Shown here: one piece after another, positions 11,467-23,183 of the stretch | Numbering within the stretch: the first letter of the stretch is position 1 | How the letters are laid out: each line of letters opens with the position of its first letter | DNA from: Sordaria brevicollis | Taxonomy: Eukaryota; Ascomycota; Sordariomycetes; Sordariales; Sordariaceae | Length of the DNA stretch: 64,000 bases | NCBI GenBank assembly: GCA_033439795.1 | Contig: JAUTDP010000006.1 | Location: 124,001-188,000 of the forward strand | Reading direction: 5' to 3' | Notes under the pieces: model-generated | Database searches by the model: none | The model's input: only the letters and a program-made list of their open reading frames with translations | Told to the model about the DNA's origin: nothing | Position numbers and translations under genes: made by a program

Positions 11467-12233
11467 GGTGAGTCGTGAAGAACAAGTGTTCGTAGGGAAG
11501 TTCGATTGTTGGACAATCTTGGTCCAGTAACACTATTTTACTATCATGAGATGGTCTATCTTATATCATGGCAACAACCACCTGAAGTCGACGTTGAAGG
11601 ACCTGCCTAAGACGGCAAGGTGTTGATCGTCGACATTGTCGTCGTCATTCTGGCTCAATTGATCCTTGCCGAAGTAACCCAAGTACACGTATGTAGCTAG
11701 GCGGTTGGTTACAACAGAAGTCACCAGCATTTGGATCGATAGCCAGACTTCCCAGTGATGGTGACGACGCGACTGCTTGATACGTAAGCACTGACAACCT
11801 CCGATTACTATACGAAAGCCGAACAGCTTTTAACTTTTATAGACATTGTAGACCTGACATGCACTTGGAGCAGATGGCAGTCAATCATGAATTTAACTTT
11901 CTGCTGAACTTATGTTGACTCTAAGCTCTCAATTCTCTCTTGAAATGCAAAGACGAAGTCAAAATGCCTAGAACACATATTGTAAAGTCGTCCGAAACCC
12001 GAGCGAGAGAAAAACTAGTTACCTACCCTGGTTTATGTACAGCGCACGGTCCATCCACGGTGAACAACTCCACGATCTCTTCTCACCTTGACCCTCACCT
12101 TGTTCCTACAGTTCTTCTCACCTTGCTCACCTTCCACCACTGTTGCCAGTCCACGGCCATTCATACCTCATCATCCCGGTTCTCCAAAAGACCATTGATC
12201 AAAGCTCCCACTTCTTCTGCAAGATTCACAGCC
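11467..12233. other. Divergent intergenic promoter region
   Basis: This lies between the minus-strand amidohydrolase and the plus-strand carbinolamine dehydratase, so it probably contains both promoters. The plus frame of the dehydratase stays open back to about 11,940, with an extra in-frame ATG at 11,964. Confidence 0.45.
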
Positions 12234-13364
12234 ATGTCTTTCACCATCACGCGGACGACACCACCAAAGACTGTTGTCATCAAAATTAGGCGCGCCTTTG
12301 CTGGGACCAACCCAACGACCAAAATCTTCTTTTCCATCCTCACCCAAACCTCAACCCGATCAACAACCTCAACACCAAAACTCGCTTCCACTCCCACCTG
12401 CTTTCCCCGGCAACAACAACAACAACACCAACAACAACTCCGCAAAATGTCTACCTCGGAAATTAAGCCTCAATTCTCAGAAGGCTCGGACCCCTCCGCC
12501 CTCAGCCCAGCTCTCAACAAACTTCTTCTGTCTGCCGGCGAAGGAGGTAAATGGGCGCTTACCAACGAGGGAGTAGCGATTGAGAGGACGTTCAAGTTCA
12601 AGACTTTTGCCAAGACTTGGGTATGTTTTTCTCTTTGGTTTGGCTTACCGATTTGAGTAGAGATTCGTTGGTTCTGTGGTTCGGTGCTTTGGTGAGATGG
12701 TTTGTCAGCTGGAGATATTTATATCGTTTTCTGATATACACCGTCAAGTGGTGTTGATGACGGATGAGAGAAAAGGATGCGAACGTGCAAATGGGGGAGG
12801 AAGAGAGGGAAAGAGGCACCTATAGGAAGAGTCGGATGTCATGAAGTCATGGATGTTACACACACCTACCCTACCTGACAGAGACTAAGGTGGTCACCTG
12901 CTTACTGACCTTCTTGCTCACCTTGCCCATCGTTGTTTCTCCTCTTTTGTTCAGCTCTTGATATCTTGATCATTTCAATACGCCATTCCCGACGGCCTAG
13001 CATACTCACCTGGCATCACCACTAGGACTTCATGACTGCCGTCTCCCTCCAGTGCAAGCTCAAGAACCACCACCCTGAATGGTCCAATGTAAGACATATC
13101 TTCTTCTCACCCGTATCGTTCCCAGTTTCCCCCTTTCAATGCCTAACATGTTTCCAGGTCTTCAACACAACCTTCATTCGCTGGACGACCCACGTTCCCA
13201 AGGGTCTCTCATCCAAGGACATCGAGCTAGCCGCCATCTGCGACTCGCTGGCCAAGGACTTTGGCGAACAAGAGCCAACGGAAAGCTGTGCCATGCCCAA
13301 CCTGGCTGACATGGCTGTGGTTTCTTCGGGAGATTGCTGCACGCCTAAGCACCTGAAGAAATGA
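12234..13364 (+). CDS. Pterin-4a-carbinolamine dehydratase
   Basis: Exons 12234-12620, 13026-13088 and 13158-13364 give 218 residues. The enzyme dehydrates 4a-hydroxytetrahydropterin in pterin recycling. The family signature is present: FKFKTFAKTWDFM, then the active-site block KNHHPEWSNVFN, then the conserved TTHVPKGLSSKDIELA. Both introns are in phase 0, and the first is 405 bp. The start is uncertain. The ATG at 12447 (MSTSEIKPQ) gives a compact 147-residue cytosolic enzyme. The ATG at 12234 adds 71 residues with no acidic residue and many Arg/Ser/Thr, which resembles a mitochondrial presequence, plus a short Gln run. The C-terminus has a 30-residue extension with several Cys beyond the usual core. 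The domain identity is confident, the start is not. Confidence 0.82.
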
Positions 13365-13886
13365 AACACAGGCACGAATAAAGAGAGTGAGTGTGTACAG
13401 TAAGTGTATGTTTCATGATCGTCTCATTACTAGATTATAAAGGCGTTGTATGAATGGATAGGATGGCTGGGCACGGGGTAGTGGTGCTTTGCCGAGGAGG
13501 ACGCCGAAAGAAGGAATCATCTATGTACAAGAATTAATAGAAGCGAGAAGAGGGAAAAGAACACTCCTCCCCCGCTGCACCACCACCGCGAGCGTGCGGC
13601 CCCTTCCCTTTCCAACGCCTTTTGTATTTTGAGGTGTCGTACCTCACCCAAACCATCCCTCTCTTCCTTGTCTTTGAGCCAAAATGAACCAACCCGAATC
13701 TACCCTTTATTGACTCCCAGTTCCCTTGATGTGTCTCATGGACCATTTCTTATCATTAGATAATTCTTTCCTTTCCCTATCCCCGGTATTTGGTGATGTT
13801 GGTTGTCCAAAATTAGTGAGGTCGAATGCAAGACCTTTTAGCAAGACAACCTGATCGCAGAAGCAGATCCAACCAGTTGAACCCAT
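13365..13886. other. Intergenic between convergent genes
   Basis: The 3' flanks of the dehydratase and the sterol oxidase meet here. No gene is seen. Confidence 0.5.
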
Positions 13887-15024
13887 TTACTGGGCCTTCT
13901 TGGCCTTGATGGCGGCAAGCTTCTTCTCGCGGCGAGCCTTGGCGGCAGCCTCACCGGCCTCGGTGTCGAGGCAGTAATCCCACCAGCGGAAGCTGGAGGC
14001 ATAGTTGCCAATGAAGCGCTCGTGATGGAGATCGTGGTGGTCGGCACCAGCCCAGAAGGGAAGGATGTGGCGCAAGCTGAAGGGGAAGTCGTAGCCGGAG
14101 TGGGCGTCGATGGCCTGGAAGAGACGGAGGACGATCCAGACATACATGGTGGCGAGATGGAGATCCTTGGTGAGGGAGACCCAGAGAATGGGGGATCCTA
14201 CAGTACCAATACCGAGGAGCATGACCTCAATAGGGGAAGCGTACTCGGCGGCAAGACCGAAGGGAGCGCTGTAGGTGTGGTGAATCTTGTGGATGGCCTT
14301 GTAGAGAGGGCCGTAGTGAAGCGCGCGGTGGAACCAGTAGTGCCAGGCATCCTCCATGATGAAGAAGATGCAGATGTGGAGGGCCATCTTCCAGAGAGGA
14401 GGGAAGGGCACGCCATAGTCGAGGCCGAAGTAGGTGGCGATGGGGTGGAAGAGCCAGATCTGGGGAAGCTCGACGGTGCAGTGGGAGAGGAGAACGAGGC
14501 CGGCGCACTCGAACTGTTCCTTCCAGCTAGGGCGCTTATCCTATGCGGTTGTTAGTGATTCCGTCTCCTTCGTCTTTCAGTGATTCGTTGGGCACTGACT
14601 TTTTGAAGCTTGTACTTGTTGAACATGGGGAGGGCGTCGATGATCATCCACGGGAGCGACCTGCCAAAGTAGACGATCTCGTGCATGAAGAAGCTCATGA
14701 GGCCGGTCGCGAGAGTGTCGTTCTGCATCCACAGATACCACGCCTATACATTGTCGAAAGTCAGCTACCCTTGTTCGCGTCTTGTCCCGGCGTTTCGGGT
14801 TGGGCAGCAGAGGCCACGTACCGCCCAGAGCTTCTCGATGTAGCTGAGCTGAACATTGTACTTGGAAACCTCCTCCAGGACGGTGAAGTATGTATCGGTC
14901 GAGCTAATGCCAGCGACGGTCGCATTACTAGATCGGACGAAGAGACACGAGTCAGCTTTCGGTTCAGGCACGGTTGAGAGGCGCGCGCTGGTAGACAGGA
15001 AACGTACAGGACTGCCGTAGCCAT
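13887..15024 (-). CDS. erg25: Sterol C4-methyl oxidase (ERG25 family)
   Basis: Four exons (15024-15008, 14927-14822, 14743-14600, 14540-13887) give 306 residues, the usual ERG25 length. The first exon is only 17 bases (MATAV plus two bases); the joins restore MATAVLNATV, KLWAAWYLW and KLQKDKRPSW. The enzyme oxidises the C4 methyl groups of 4,4-dimethylsterols in the ER membrane during ergosterol synthesis. The fatty-acid-hydroxylase His boxes are visible: HRALH, HKIHH and HHDLHH, which bind the di-iron centre. Hydrophobic segments flank them, and the C-terminus is Lys/Ala-rich and ends KAKKAQ, resembling a lysine-based ER-retention tail. Each intron is short (60-80 bp) with a standard donor. 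The identification is strong. Confidence 0.92.
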
Positions 15025-16688
15025 GTTGGGCGGATAGAGAATCGGCGACTCGGATTAGGTGTTGTTGTCGTCGGGTTGGGGGAATCCGATGCGGCTCGGA
15101 GGTTATGCAGTCAAGGACTCGAGGAAAACAAAAAGAAGGAGTTTCCTCAGAGGAAGTGGATGAACCGGAGGAGAAGAGGGGAAAGAAAAGAAACAGTCGA
15201 CAGCGTCCAAGGGCAATGCCAGTCGCGATCTGAGGAACAAGAAAAAGGCAACAGACAGGTTTAGGGGTTGCTGGATTTTTTATTGTCCCTTGGTGTCCTT
15301 TGGCGGGAGCCCCTGAGAGACGTGTTGGGTCGACCAATGGCGGGAATGACCCCAGAATCGGCCCACCACCAAGCTGTTGTTTCCGCCTTCCGAGACCCAC
15401 TCTTTCCACTTTGGCCTGGCGGTTTCACCAAGTCGAACGACGGACGGCGACTCTTTTCCAGTGTTCAATGAAACAGCGAGTTTGCCAAGACATGAAATGG
15501 AATCCCAACAGACTGAGGGACAACACCCATTTGCCTTGCATTGAGAGATGCGCCATTGTTTCCTCCTTTGGGCTCCTATCTTTGAGGGTCAAGCATTGAC
15601 CACGTCACCAGCAGTGGGAACCTCGAGGGAAAAAGCAGAGGGCGAATTTGCATCTGATAAGAAAACAATATCGAGGATGATCTACGGCAAGAATACGGAT
15701 ACGCGGCATCCCGCCCATATCGATTTCATAAAATCAGCTTTGCCATCTCAATTCTGAAATTCTATTCGTGACCTCTAAACAGGCACATGCAAAGCATCTG
15801 ACTGTGCCTCATGTTTGCGGTTGGCAGAGATGTGTAACACAGGCACATACCTACCTCTAGACAGGTACAAGGCCGAGATAGTGGTTGAGGTTGCTACATC
15901 CATGCCGCATCATAGGTCTCAACCTCTTAACAATTTCACTATCAACATCATGATGGATCTCACAGCAACAACTTCGAACCTCGAATTGCGTCGGGGGCTT
16001 CCAATGACATGGAGCGATTGCATCCACACCGTGATCCCACTTCTCCTTCGGCTGGTTCGTTGCCATCCACTTTCCCACGGGCTGTCAGGGGGTTGGTGTG
16101 GTTCTCGAAAGAGGCGTTGATGCCACTCGCTTTTTGACAGTCCGGACTGGCACAGTTTGTCATCGGTAATTTCCATACGGTACGTACCTGAAGGCCAGAG
16201 CGGCCGCTACAATGAAATTGGATCAGCGCTTTTTCGCCTGAGCGCGTTCCTGGATTATTCTTCAAGAACTGGTAGAGGTATGTTTGCAAACACTTGATAT
16301 TCTGGAACGGGTCAAGAGAACATTCTCAAACTCGAAATGTTGTCCCTGTTTGTCAGTGAGGCATCCTGTGGTTGAGCGCATCAGATGGCGACGTGATGGG
16401 AATTTTGGCGAGACATCGTCAATTTGTCACCGCCTTTGAGAATTGGTCTTGGCATTTGCAATAGATCCTTGAACATCATAGGCTGACGGCTGAGCTTCCA
16501 TCTGAACCTCCACGCTCTGGGCTTCAGTGTTCCAAAAACCTCACGGCAATAGGACTCCCGTCATCAGGTCATTCTTTGATGAGGCTCAACTATCATCATC
16601 TTACCAACGGATTTCTTCCTGGATCGGATATCAGCCGAACCAATTTGAAAGTCCAAGTCATTCAGCTCCCCGCCCTTGTCATCAGTGG
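15025..16688. other. Intergenic, sterol oxidase promoter up to transposon
   Basis: No supported gene. Composition is normal up to the target-site duplication of the copia element at 16,689. Small frames at 15815-16120 and 15960-16289 have no domain cues. Confidence 0.45.
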
Positions 16689-16693
16689 GTTTC

Positions 16694-16862
16694 TGTAGAA
16701 TAGCAGTAATACAGGGGTATTGAGAATGAGGGTGCAGAGTGTGTATTGTGTAGAATCTATTCTATGACTAGGAAAATCCCGCACACAGAAATCAGGGTTT
16801 TACCCAGCAATCTAAATTACATAAGAAAGGCGGTGGTAGGAAACCCACCCTTATATTTAATA
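16694..16862 (-). repeat. 3' LTR (left copy)
   Basis: 169 bp; the plus strand begins TGTAGAATAG and ends TTTAATA. It differs from the right copy by 16 transitions with no transversion or indel. Its outer third is unmutated and its inner end is RIP'd. Confidence 0.92.
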
Positions 16863-19800
16863 TACCCCCCCAATTATACTAACGTATACTAGAAAGCTGG
16901 TTAAAGGCGCCCAAATAAAGCTATTCCTAAATTCTATACCCTTAAAATTAATAAATCCCTAAATAATCGTTTTTAAAAATATCGCCTATTAATCGTATTA
17001 TATTTAGAAAATCTATAATATTAGTTTTCAATAATTAATCGGGCGCCGTAATTCAATAATTAGAACGTTAAAATCCTACATTAAATAACCGTACGGTATC
17101 TTTAAATTATATTTAATAATATACTCCCCGGATTATCTTTAATAACTATCTTTAAAAATCGTAAATTCGAATCCCGTCGGCGCTAAACTTTTTGCCTTTT
17201 TTCTTTTTTATAAATATTATATAGGATTTTTTTATTTTATAAAAATTATTTTAATAGAATAATATAAATCGATAATTACTTTTAATAATATTATCCTTCC
17301 TTTTTACTTCTTTAAAATACTTTATCCCCGTTAGAATTAAATTATTAATATATTTACGTTAATTAATTTTAATACCTTCTCCTTCTCTTTCCTCAAATTC
17401 GAAATATTTATAAAACTTATTTAGCGAATAAATTCCTTATATTTTTTTGTAATTAATACCTTCGTTAGCCTATTAGCGATTATTTTAATTATAAATACGT
17501 AATATATATTAAATATATTGCGTTATTATCCCTTTCGGAATTAATAATTATAAATATTAATATATTTAAATTTAATTTGAAATTTAATATTTTCTTTAAT
17601 AATTAAACAAATCGTTTAAGCGTTATTATATCCTAATAGGATATTCTTATTATTAATTCCCAAATTGAGAATTAATAAATCGAATAAACGTTTTACTTAT
17701 AAATTTTTATAAACCCTTTATAATAAGGATAGTAATTCAACTTTAATAATAGAAATAATAACGGTATCCTATTTATTAATTCGCTAATTGACGGTTCTAC
17801 TTAATAATTATATAGCGAATTTTTATAAATTTTATTAATTTAAAATATTATTAGTATAGGAAGCGTTAATTAAAATTAAAAATAAATTACTACCCCCTAA
17901 TTAGAGCGTATAATCCTTAATACCCCTAAAATAAGCGAATAATCGGTTAATAGTAATATAATAAATATTATTAGGATTAATAAAAAAATAAAATAATTTA
18001 AAGCCGGTAAAGACGTTATCGGGTCTAATAATAATTAGCGTATATATAATTTCGCTAATTACCTTTTAATATATTTTAACGGATTTAAAATTAATAATAC
18101 TTTTAAAAGAGAGGAGCTCCTTAATATTTATAAGAATTTAAAGAAACGATTAAGACTATTAAAACTTCTTTATAATTTTTTTAATATATTCGTATTAAAA
18201 TAACTAAATTAACCGCTTTATTCAATTTCGAATAACTTCGATACTTAGAAATTATTAAATATTATTACCGCTCGTTAATTAATAATAATTTTTTAGAATA
18301 TTAATAATTTTAGTAGCGTTGTATTTATCCTCGTTTCGATAAATAAATATAATATTATCGACGTAGAAGAAAATTATTACACTTCGGTAAATAAGTATAT
18401 AAAATTCTATAGGGATAGGGATTAAATTAATAGTAATAAGAGTTTTAGTAAATTCGTATTACTATAGTAAAAAGGAGCGCTAAAAATTATAAAGGGCGTA
18501 TAATAATTTAATAACTTTATTTTATCGGATATATTTTAATAATATTCGTATATAAATAAACTTATCGAAAAGGGTATTAACGAAAGTATTAATAGTATTA
18601 TATTATTTAAATTCGAAATTAAAGTAATTAATAATAATTATTATAATATAGAAGGTACGAATTATTAAAGTAGCCGCGTAGGTATTTTATAAATTTTAAA
18701 ATTATTAATTTCCTTTTATAATAAAGTATATTTTATTTTTAAAATAATAACCCATTATATTAAATTTATAAATATATATTTATATAAAATCGAAGGGGAT
18801 AATTCTTTAATATTCTTCCTAATTTACCTACTTCCACAATCCCTTTACATTATAATCCTAAAAATACTCCCTTTCAATTTAACGAAATATCTTTTAAAAA
18901 AGATAGAAATAAAAGTCTTAATAATTTTTAAATAGAGGGGGGAATTTTTAGCGGTATAAAGTATTTAATATATTTAATATATTATACCTTTTAACGTTAT
19001 CGATAATAAACTTCGAATCCGTATAAAAATCCTTATTATTAACTTCCAACCCGAATTTCCTTAATTAATTTAAATTAATACGATTAATAACGCGATTATT
19101 ATATATATTAATTTAATAAAGACTAAACGCATTTAAAAAGAATACTACTTAATATAAATATTAATTTATTCGGGGGAAATGGGTAAAAGGTTATATTAAA
19201 GGGACGTAATTTAAATTCTTAATAAAAAACGAAATTAAATTATTAAAGGGAGTCGGTAAACTGTAATTAATTAGTTTATCCGTTTTATTTATTACTATAT
19301 TTTATTAATTACCCGGTCGCTCTAATATTTAAAGACGTAATATTTCCTCCTCTTATTTATATATATACCTAACGGGCTTAATAAAGATCGTAAGGGTTTT
19401 TAACTCTATAGGTATAAATTCGATAATTAAACCGAAATTATTTAATTCGTTATTAATATAATTTTCTAAAATTAAAAAAGGTATAATAAAATCGTCTTTT
19501 AATTAATAAAAATTATTTAATTATACGGCTAATTCTTTTAGGGAAATTTTAAACGAATTTTAAAATTTTTCGATATTACTTATAAAAACCTCGTTTTTAT
19601 TAAAGACTACGTCTCTAATCACTACAATCGAATTAATATAAGGATTTTAAATTCAATAAATATTTAATAATTAATAACCGACTAAATAATTAACCTAAAT
19701 ACGTCTTTTAAATTTCCTAATTTTATTATAACCGCGTAGAATTTCTATTATAAACGCAAAAGCTTTATAATTATAAACTTTTAAATATATTAAAATAAGG

Positions 19801-22534
19801 ATTACCTTTTATTAACCGCTATCGCAATCTATTATATAAATTTTAAAACGTTCCTCTAAGATTTTCTAATTAAAATTATATTTAAGAATTTTATTAAAAA
19901 GGTAGGCTATAACCGCTATAATCTCTCTCTAGAATTCTTTTAAAAGGTTTATAAATTCTCTTATAATTTTAATTTTCTCGCTAAATATACCCCCTAAGCG
20001 CTTAATACTGTTATTCTATATTTAAATATATAATATAGAAGGTTCGACCTTAATACCCTACTATAATAAAAAAGTAACGACCCTAGGTTTAATTATCGTA
20101 ATTTCGTTATTATATTCGATTATTTATATTTAAATTTAATACTAAATTTTTAAACTAATAATAAAGGAAGATAGGACTACGATAATAAAATCGGTAATCT
20201 TTTTAATAAAATAATATATTTAAAGGTAACCAAATTAATAATTAATTATTATTATTAATATAAAGACCTAACTAAATCCTACCTTTACTAAAATATATTC
20301 AAAAAAGTCGATAATTACCCTTTATCTTAATCTTTCAAACGCGACGCGGATAACCCTCCCAACCTAATATTTTAATTTGGCTACCGTATACGTATTATAA
20401 TATACTAAATCTAAACCCTTAAAGTATACGCTATATTCCTTATTAATTAATTAAATAAAGGTTTCGAATCCAAAATAGCCAAATTTAAAATATTAATATA
20501 AAATATCTCCCTCTTAAAATCTCCTAGCGGTCTTACTCTAAGGAATTCGAACGTTAAAAGAAGATTAATTAATACTATTTTTATAAAAATTAAAAAGAAT
20601 ATATTCAAGAATAAATTATTAAAAATAATTAGAAATAGAATAATAATAAAAAAGATTAAAGGCGCGAATATAAAAATTAATAATATCCTAAAAGTAATTA
20701 AATTCTATAAATTTTCAAAAAGATACGAAATTGTAAATTATACCTAAAATTAACGCTACGTCGTTTAAACGAAATTTAAAAAAATTACCCTTATTATCGC
20801 TAATTAAAATATAAATAATCCCGTATCCTTTAATTATTAATAAACTATTACTAACCTAAATATAATTTCCTTTATTTATAGGGGTAAAATCTTTAAAACG
20901 GTTAATTTCATTAAAAATATAGATTATTATATTTAAATTAAGAATAATTAAATTTTTTAATAAATATACTAAAGCTTCCTATCGAAACTTTAATACTAAG
21001 AAATTAAATTAATAACTAATCTTATTAATCTTCCGACCTTCAAATTAAAGCCCGCTATTAAGGGTATTAATCGTAAATTCTATTAGCCTTTTAATAAGAA
21101 TTTATTATATTAATATAATTCTAATATTTAATTTATAAAACTTTTACGCAAATTAAATACTCTTTTAACAATTTTCGTTAATTATACCCTAAATACGTTA
21201 ATTAAGAACTTAATTAGAATTAAATATTAAAGAAAGGATTATATACCAATACTTATTATAAAAATAATTAAATTTTTCGTAAATTTCGTAAATTCGCTTT
21301 TAACGTTTATTATTTTAATTATTAATACCCTAGCCGCGCTTCCTACTAATATTACTAAAAGCGTCCTCTATAATTCGATTATTAAATATAAGGGTAGGAA
21401 ATATATTGCCTTTTAGGATTTAATTACGCAATTTTTTAAAATAATAATTGTAAACCCATTCCTTAAAATTATAGGCCAAATTAAAATAAATAAAATTATC
21501 GTCTAGGAGCCTCTTATCTATAATTTTAAAAAATATAACCCAATTTTTAAAAGGGGAATTACTAAATCTATTTATTATATTAAAAAAATCGGTCTTCTAT
21601 ACTTTAGGGTTAATATATTTATCGATTTTAAAATATTTACCGATAATTATAATATATTCCTATTCTTATAGCTAATTAGTCCAATTACGGGGATAAATCG
21701 TAATATTAATTTTATTATAATAATTAGCGCGGATATCGTCGTAAATTTATTCCTCATCGAATTAAACGTTAAATTTTACTATATCGTATTAAATAAATAA
21801 AGAAGTAATTCCTTTAAAGTAAATTAATTAAAAATATTAACTAATATTATTTTTCATCTAAATACGAAGGGTAATAATTTTTTCTTTATAAACTTCCCAA
21901 ATTTTTATATTATAATAGTAATTGGCTATAACTTCCTAATAATTATAATAATTGCGCTTAATTAAAAAACCGTAATAATACGCCGCGTATAAAATTAGAA
22001 TTAGGGCCGGAGCGATAAGAAAAATTAGGGCCTTAATAACCGGTTAAATAGCGGCGGTATTAATAAGCGTAAGTACAATCGCCTTTTATTAAAAGGGAAG
22101 CAATATCGAAGTATAATTACGTATTTTCGTAGTAGGTCCGCTAACCGTATAATCTTCCTTAATAAATTAAAAAATCTCCTATTAACGTTAAGAATCGCTA
22201 ATATTAGGGTTATTAATCGAATTAATAGTAACGGCCGCGGCGTAAATTAAAGGATTTATAAAATTTTTAATAATAAGTTTTATAAGGATAATAGGCTACG
22301 GCTTCCTATTATTGGGATTAATATATTTCTATAATCCTAATTCGAATACTTTCAATTAGAATCCTTTATCCTATATAATTTAATCGTTAATAAACTTAAG
22401 GACGGCGTCGCCTACTTTTTTAAAATTAATAATCGAAGATATTATAATAATTATTATTATTAATCAAATATCGTTATTACTATTATATTCTACCGGGTTA
22501 CCGCAATTGGGGGGTAGTAAATAAGATTTTTAAT

Positions 22535-22703
22535 TATAAAATAGTAGTAATATAGGGGTATTGAGAATGAGGGTACAGAGTGTGTATTGTGTAGAATCTG
22601 TTCTGTGACTAGGAAAATCCCGTACACAGAAATTAGGGTTTTACCCAGCAATCTAGATTACATAAGAAAGGCGGTGGCAGGAAACCCACCCCTGTATCTG
22701 ACA
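22535..22703 (-). repeat. 5' LTR (right copy)
   Basis: 169 bp; the plus strand begins TATAAAATAG (mutated) and ends CTGTATCTGACA (intact). In element orientation it starts TGTCAG and ends in TATA, a mutated form of TACA. Confidence 0.92.
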
Positions 22704-22708
22704 GTTTC

Positions 22709-23183
22709 TGACGCCGCCCCGCTTCATGTCAAGTCAGCCCAGCGCCAAAGAAACAATCCCCACCACATCCCACATTTCCGGGTTCGACAGTGACAGCCCG
22801 AAGCCAGCCTTGAACAGGAACCGAACAACCATCTCGGCAATCTTTACATCCGACCCCGGTCATATGGCCTGATCACACTGATCATCCAGTTATTCCAGTG
22901 TTTATTACCGAACATTGGAATATCGCCACTTTCCGCGTCCCGTCTTTGAGGAAGAGGCTGAAGAGAGGCCACTTTGAGGCGAAGCTCTACGCGGTACCTT
23001 TCTCGCTTCGTATATCCGGGCCAAGCTTGGGTCTTGGTAGCCTGGTAGTCAGCAACCCGGCGAGACGAAATCCCGAAAACAGTTCGGAACTTTCCATCCC
23101 ATCTTCATATTGCTGTGGTCATTACATATCCCGAGCCCAGACCCATTCGCTTGCAGGGTTGAGGGAACAAACAAAATCGAACC
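22709..23183. other. Short intergenic, NCA2 upstream region
   Basis: Normal composition resumes immediately after the LTR. No gene is seen; it presumably includes the NCA2 promoter. Confidence 0.5.

Larger units (their letters stand above)
16694..22703 (-). mobile_element. RIP-inactivated Ty1/copia LTR retrotransposon
   Basis: The element is 6,010 bp between two 169-bp LTRs and is flanked by the 5-bp duplication GTTTC (16689-16693 and 22704-22708). Read on the minus strand, the 5' LTR is the right copy. A seven-G polypurine tract (C7 at 16865-16871 on the plus strand) abuts the 3' LTR. A reverse-transcriptase relic lies near 18,240-18,450 on the minus strand: IIFFYVDNIIF, where family members have YVDD, then a degenerate LTGGGDLQWFL-type motif, which is diagnostic for fungal copia. 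The interior is extremely AT-rich, with almost all TG and CA converted, so no frame longer than about 70 codons survives. This is the RIP signature. Gag and integrase are not individually resolvable by eye. Confidence 0.9.

Noticed and set aside
17157..17185. tRNA T-arm-like motif (TTCGAAT with a CCCGTCGGCG side)
   Set aside because: No matching 5' acceptor, D-arm or anticodon arm could be found upstream. It lies inside the RIP'd copia interior, so it is at most a mutated fragment.
18960..19080. Possible integrase-like segment with FYTDSKFIIDN on the minus strand
   Set aside because: Suggestive of an integrase or RNase H Asp box, but its order and distance to the reverse-transcriptase box do not fit well and the flanking frame is broken.
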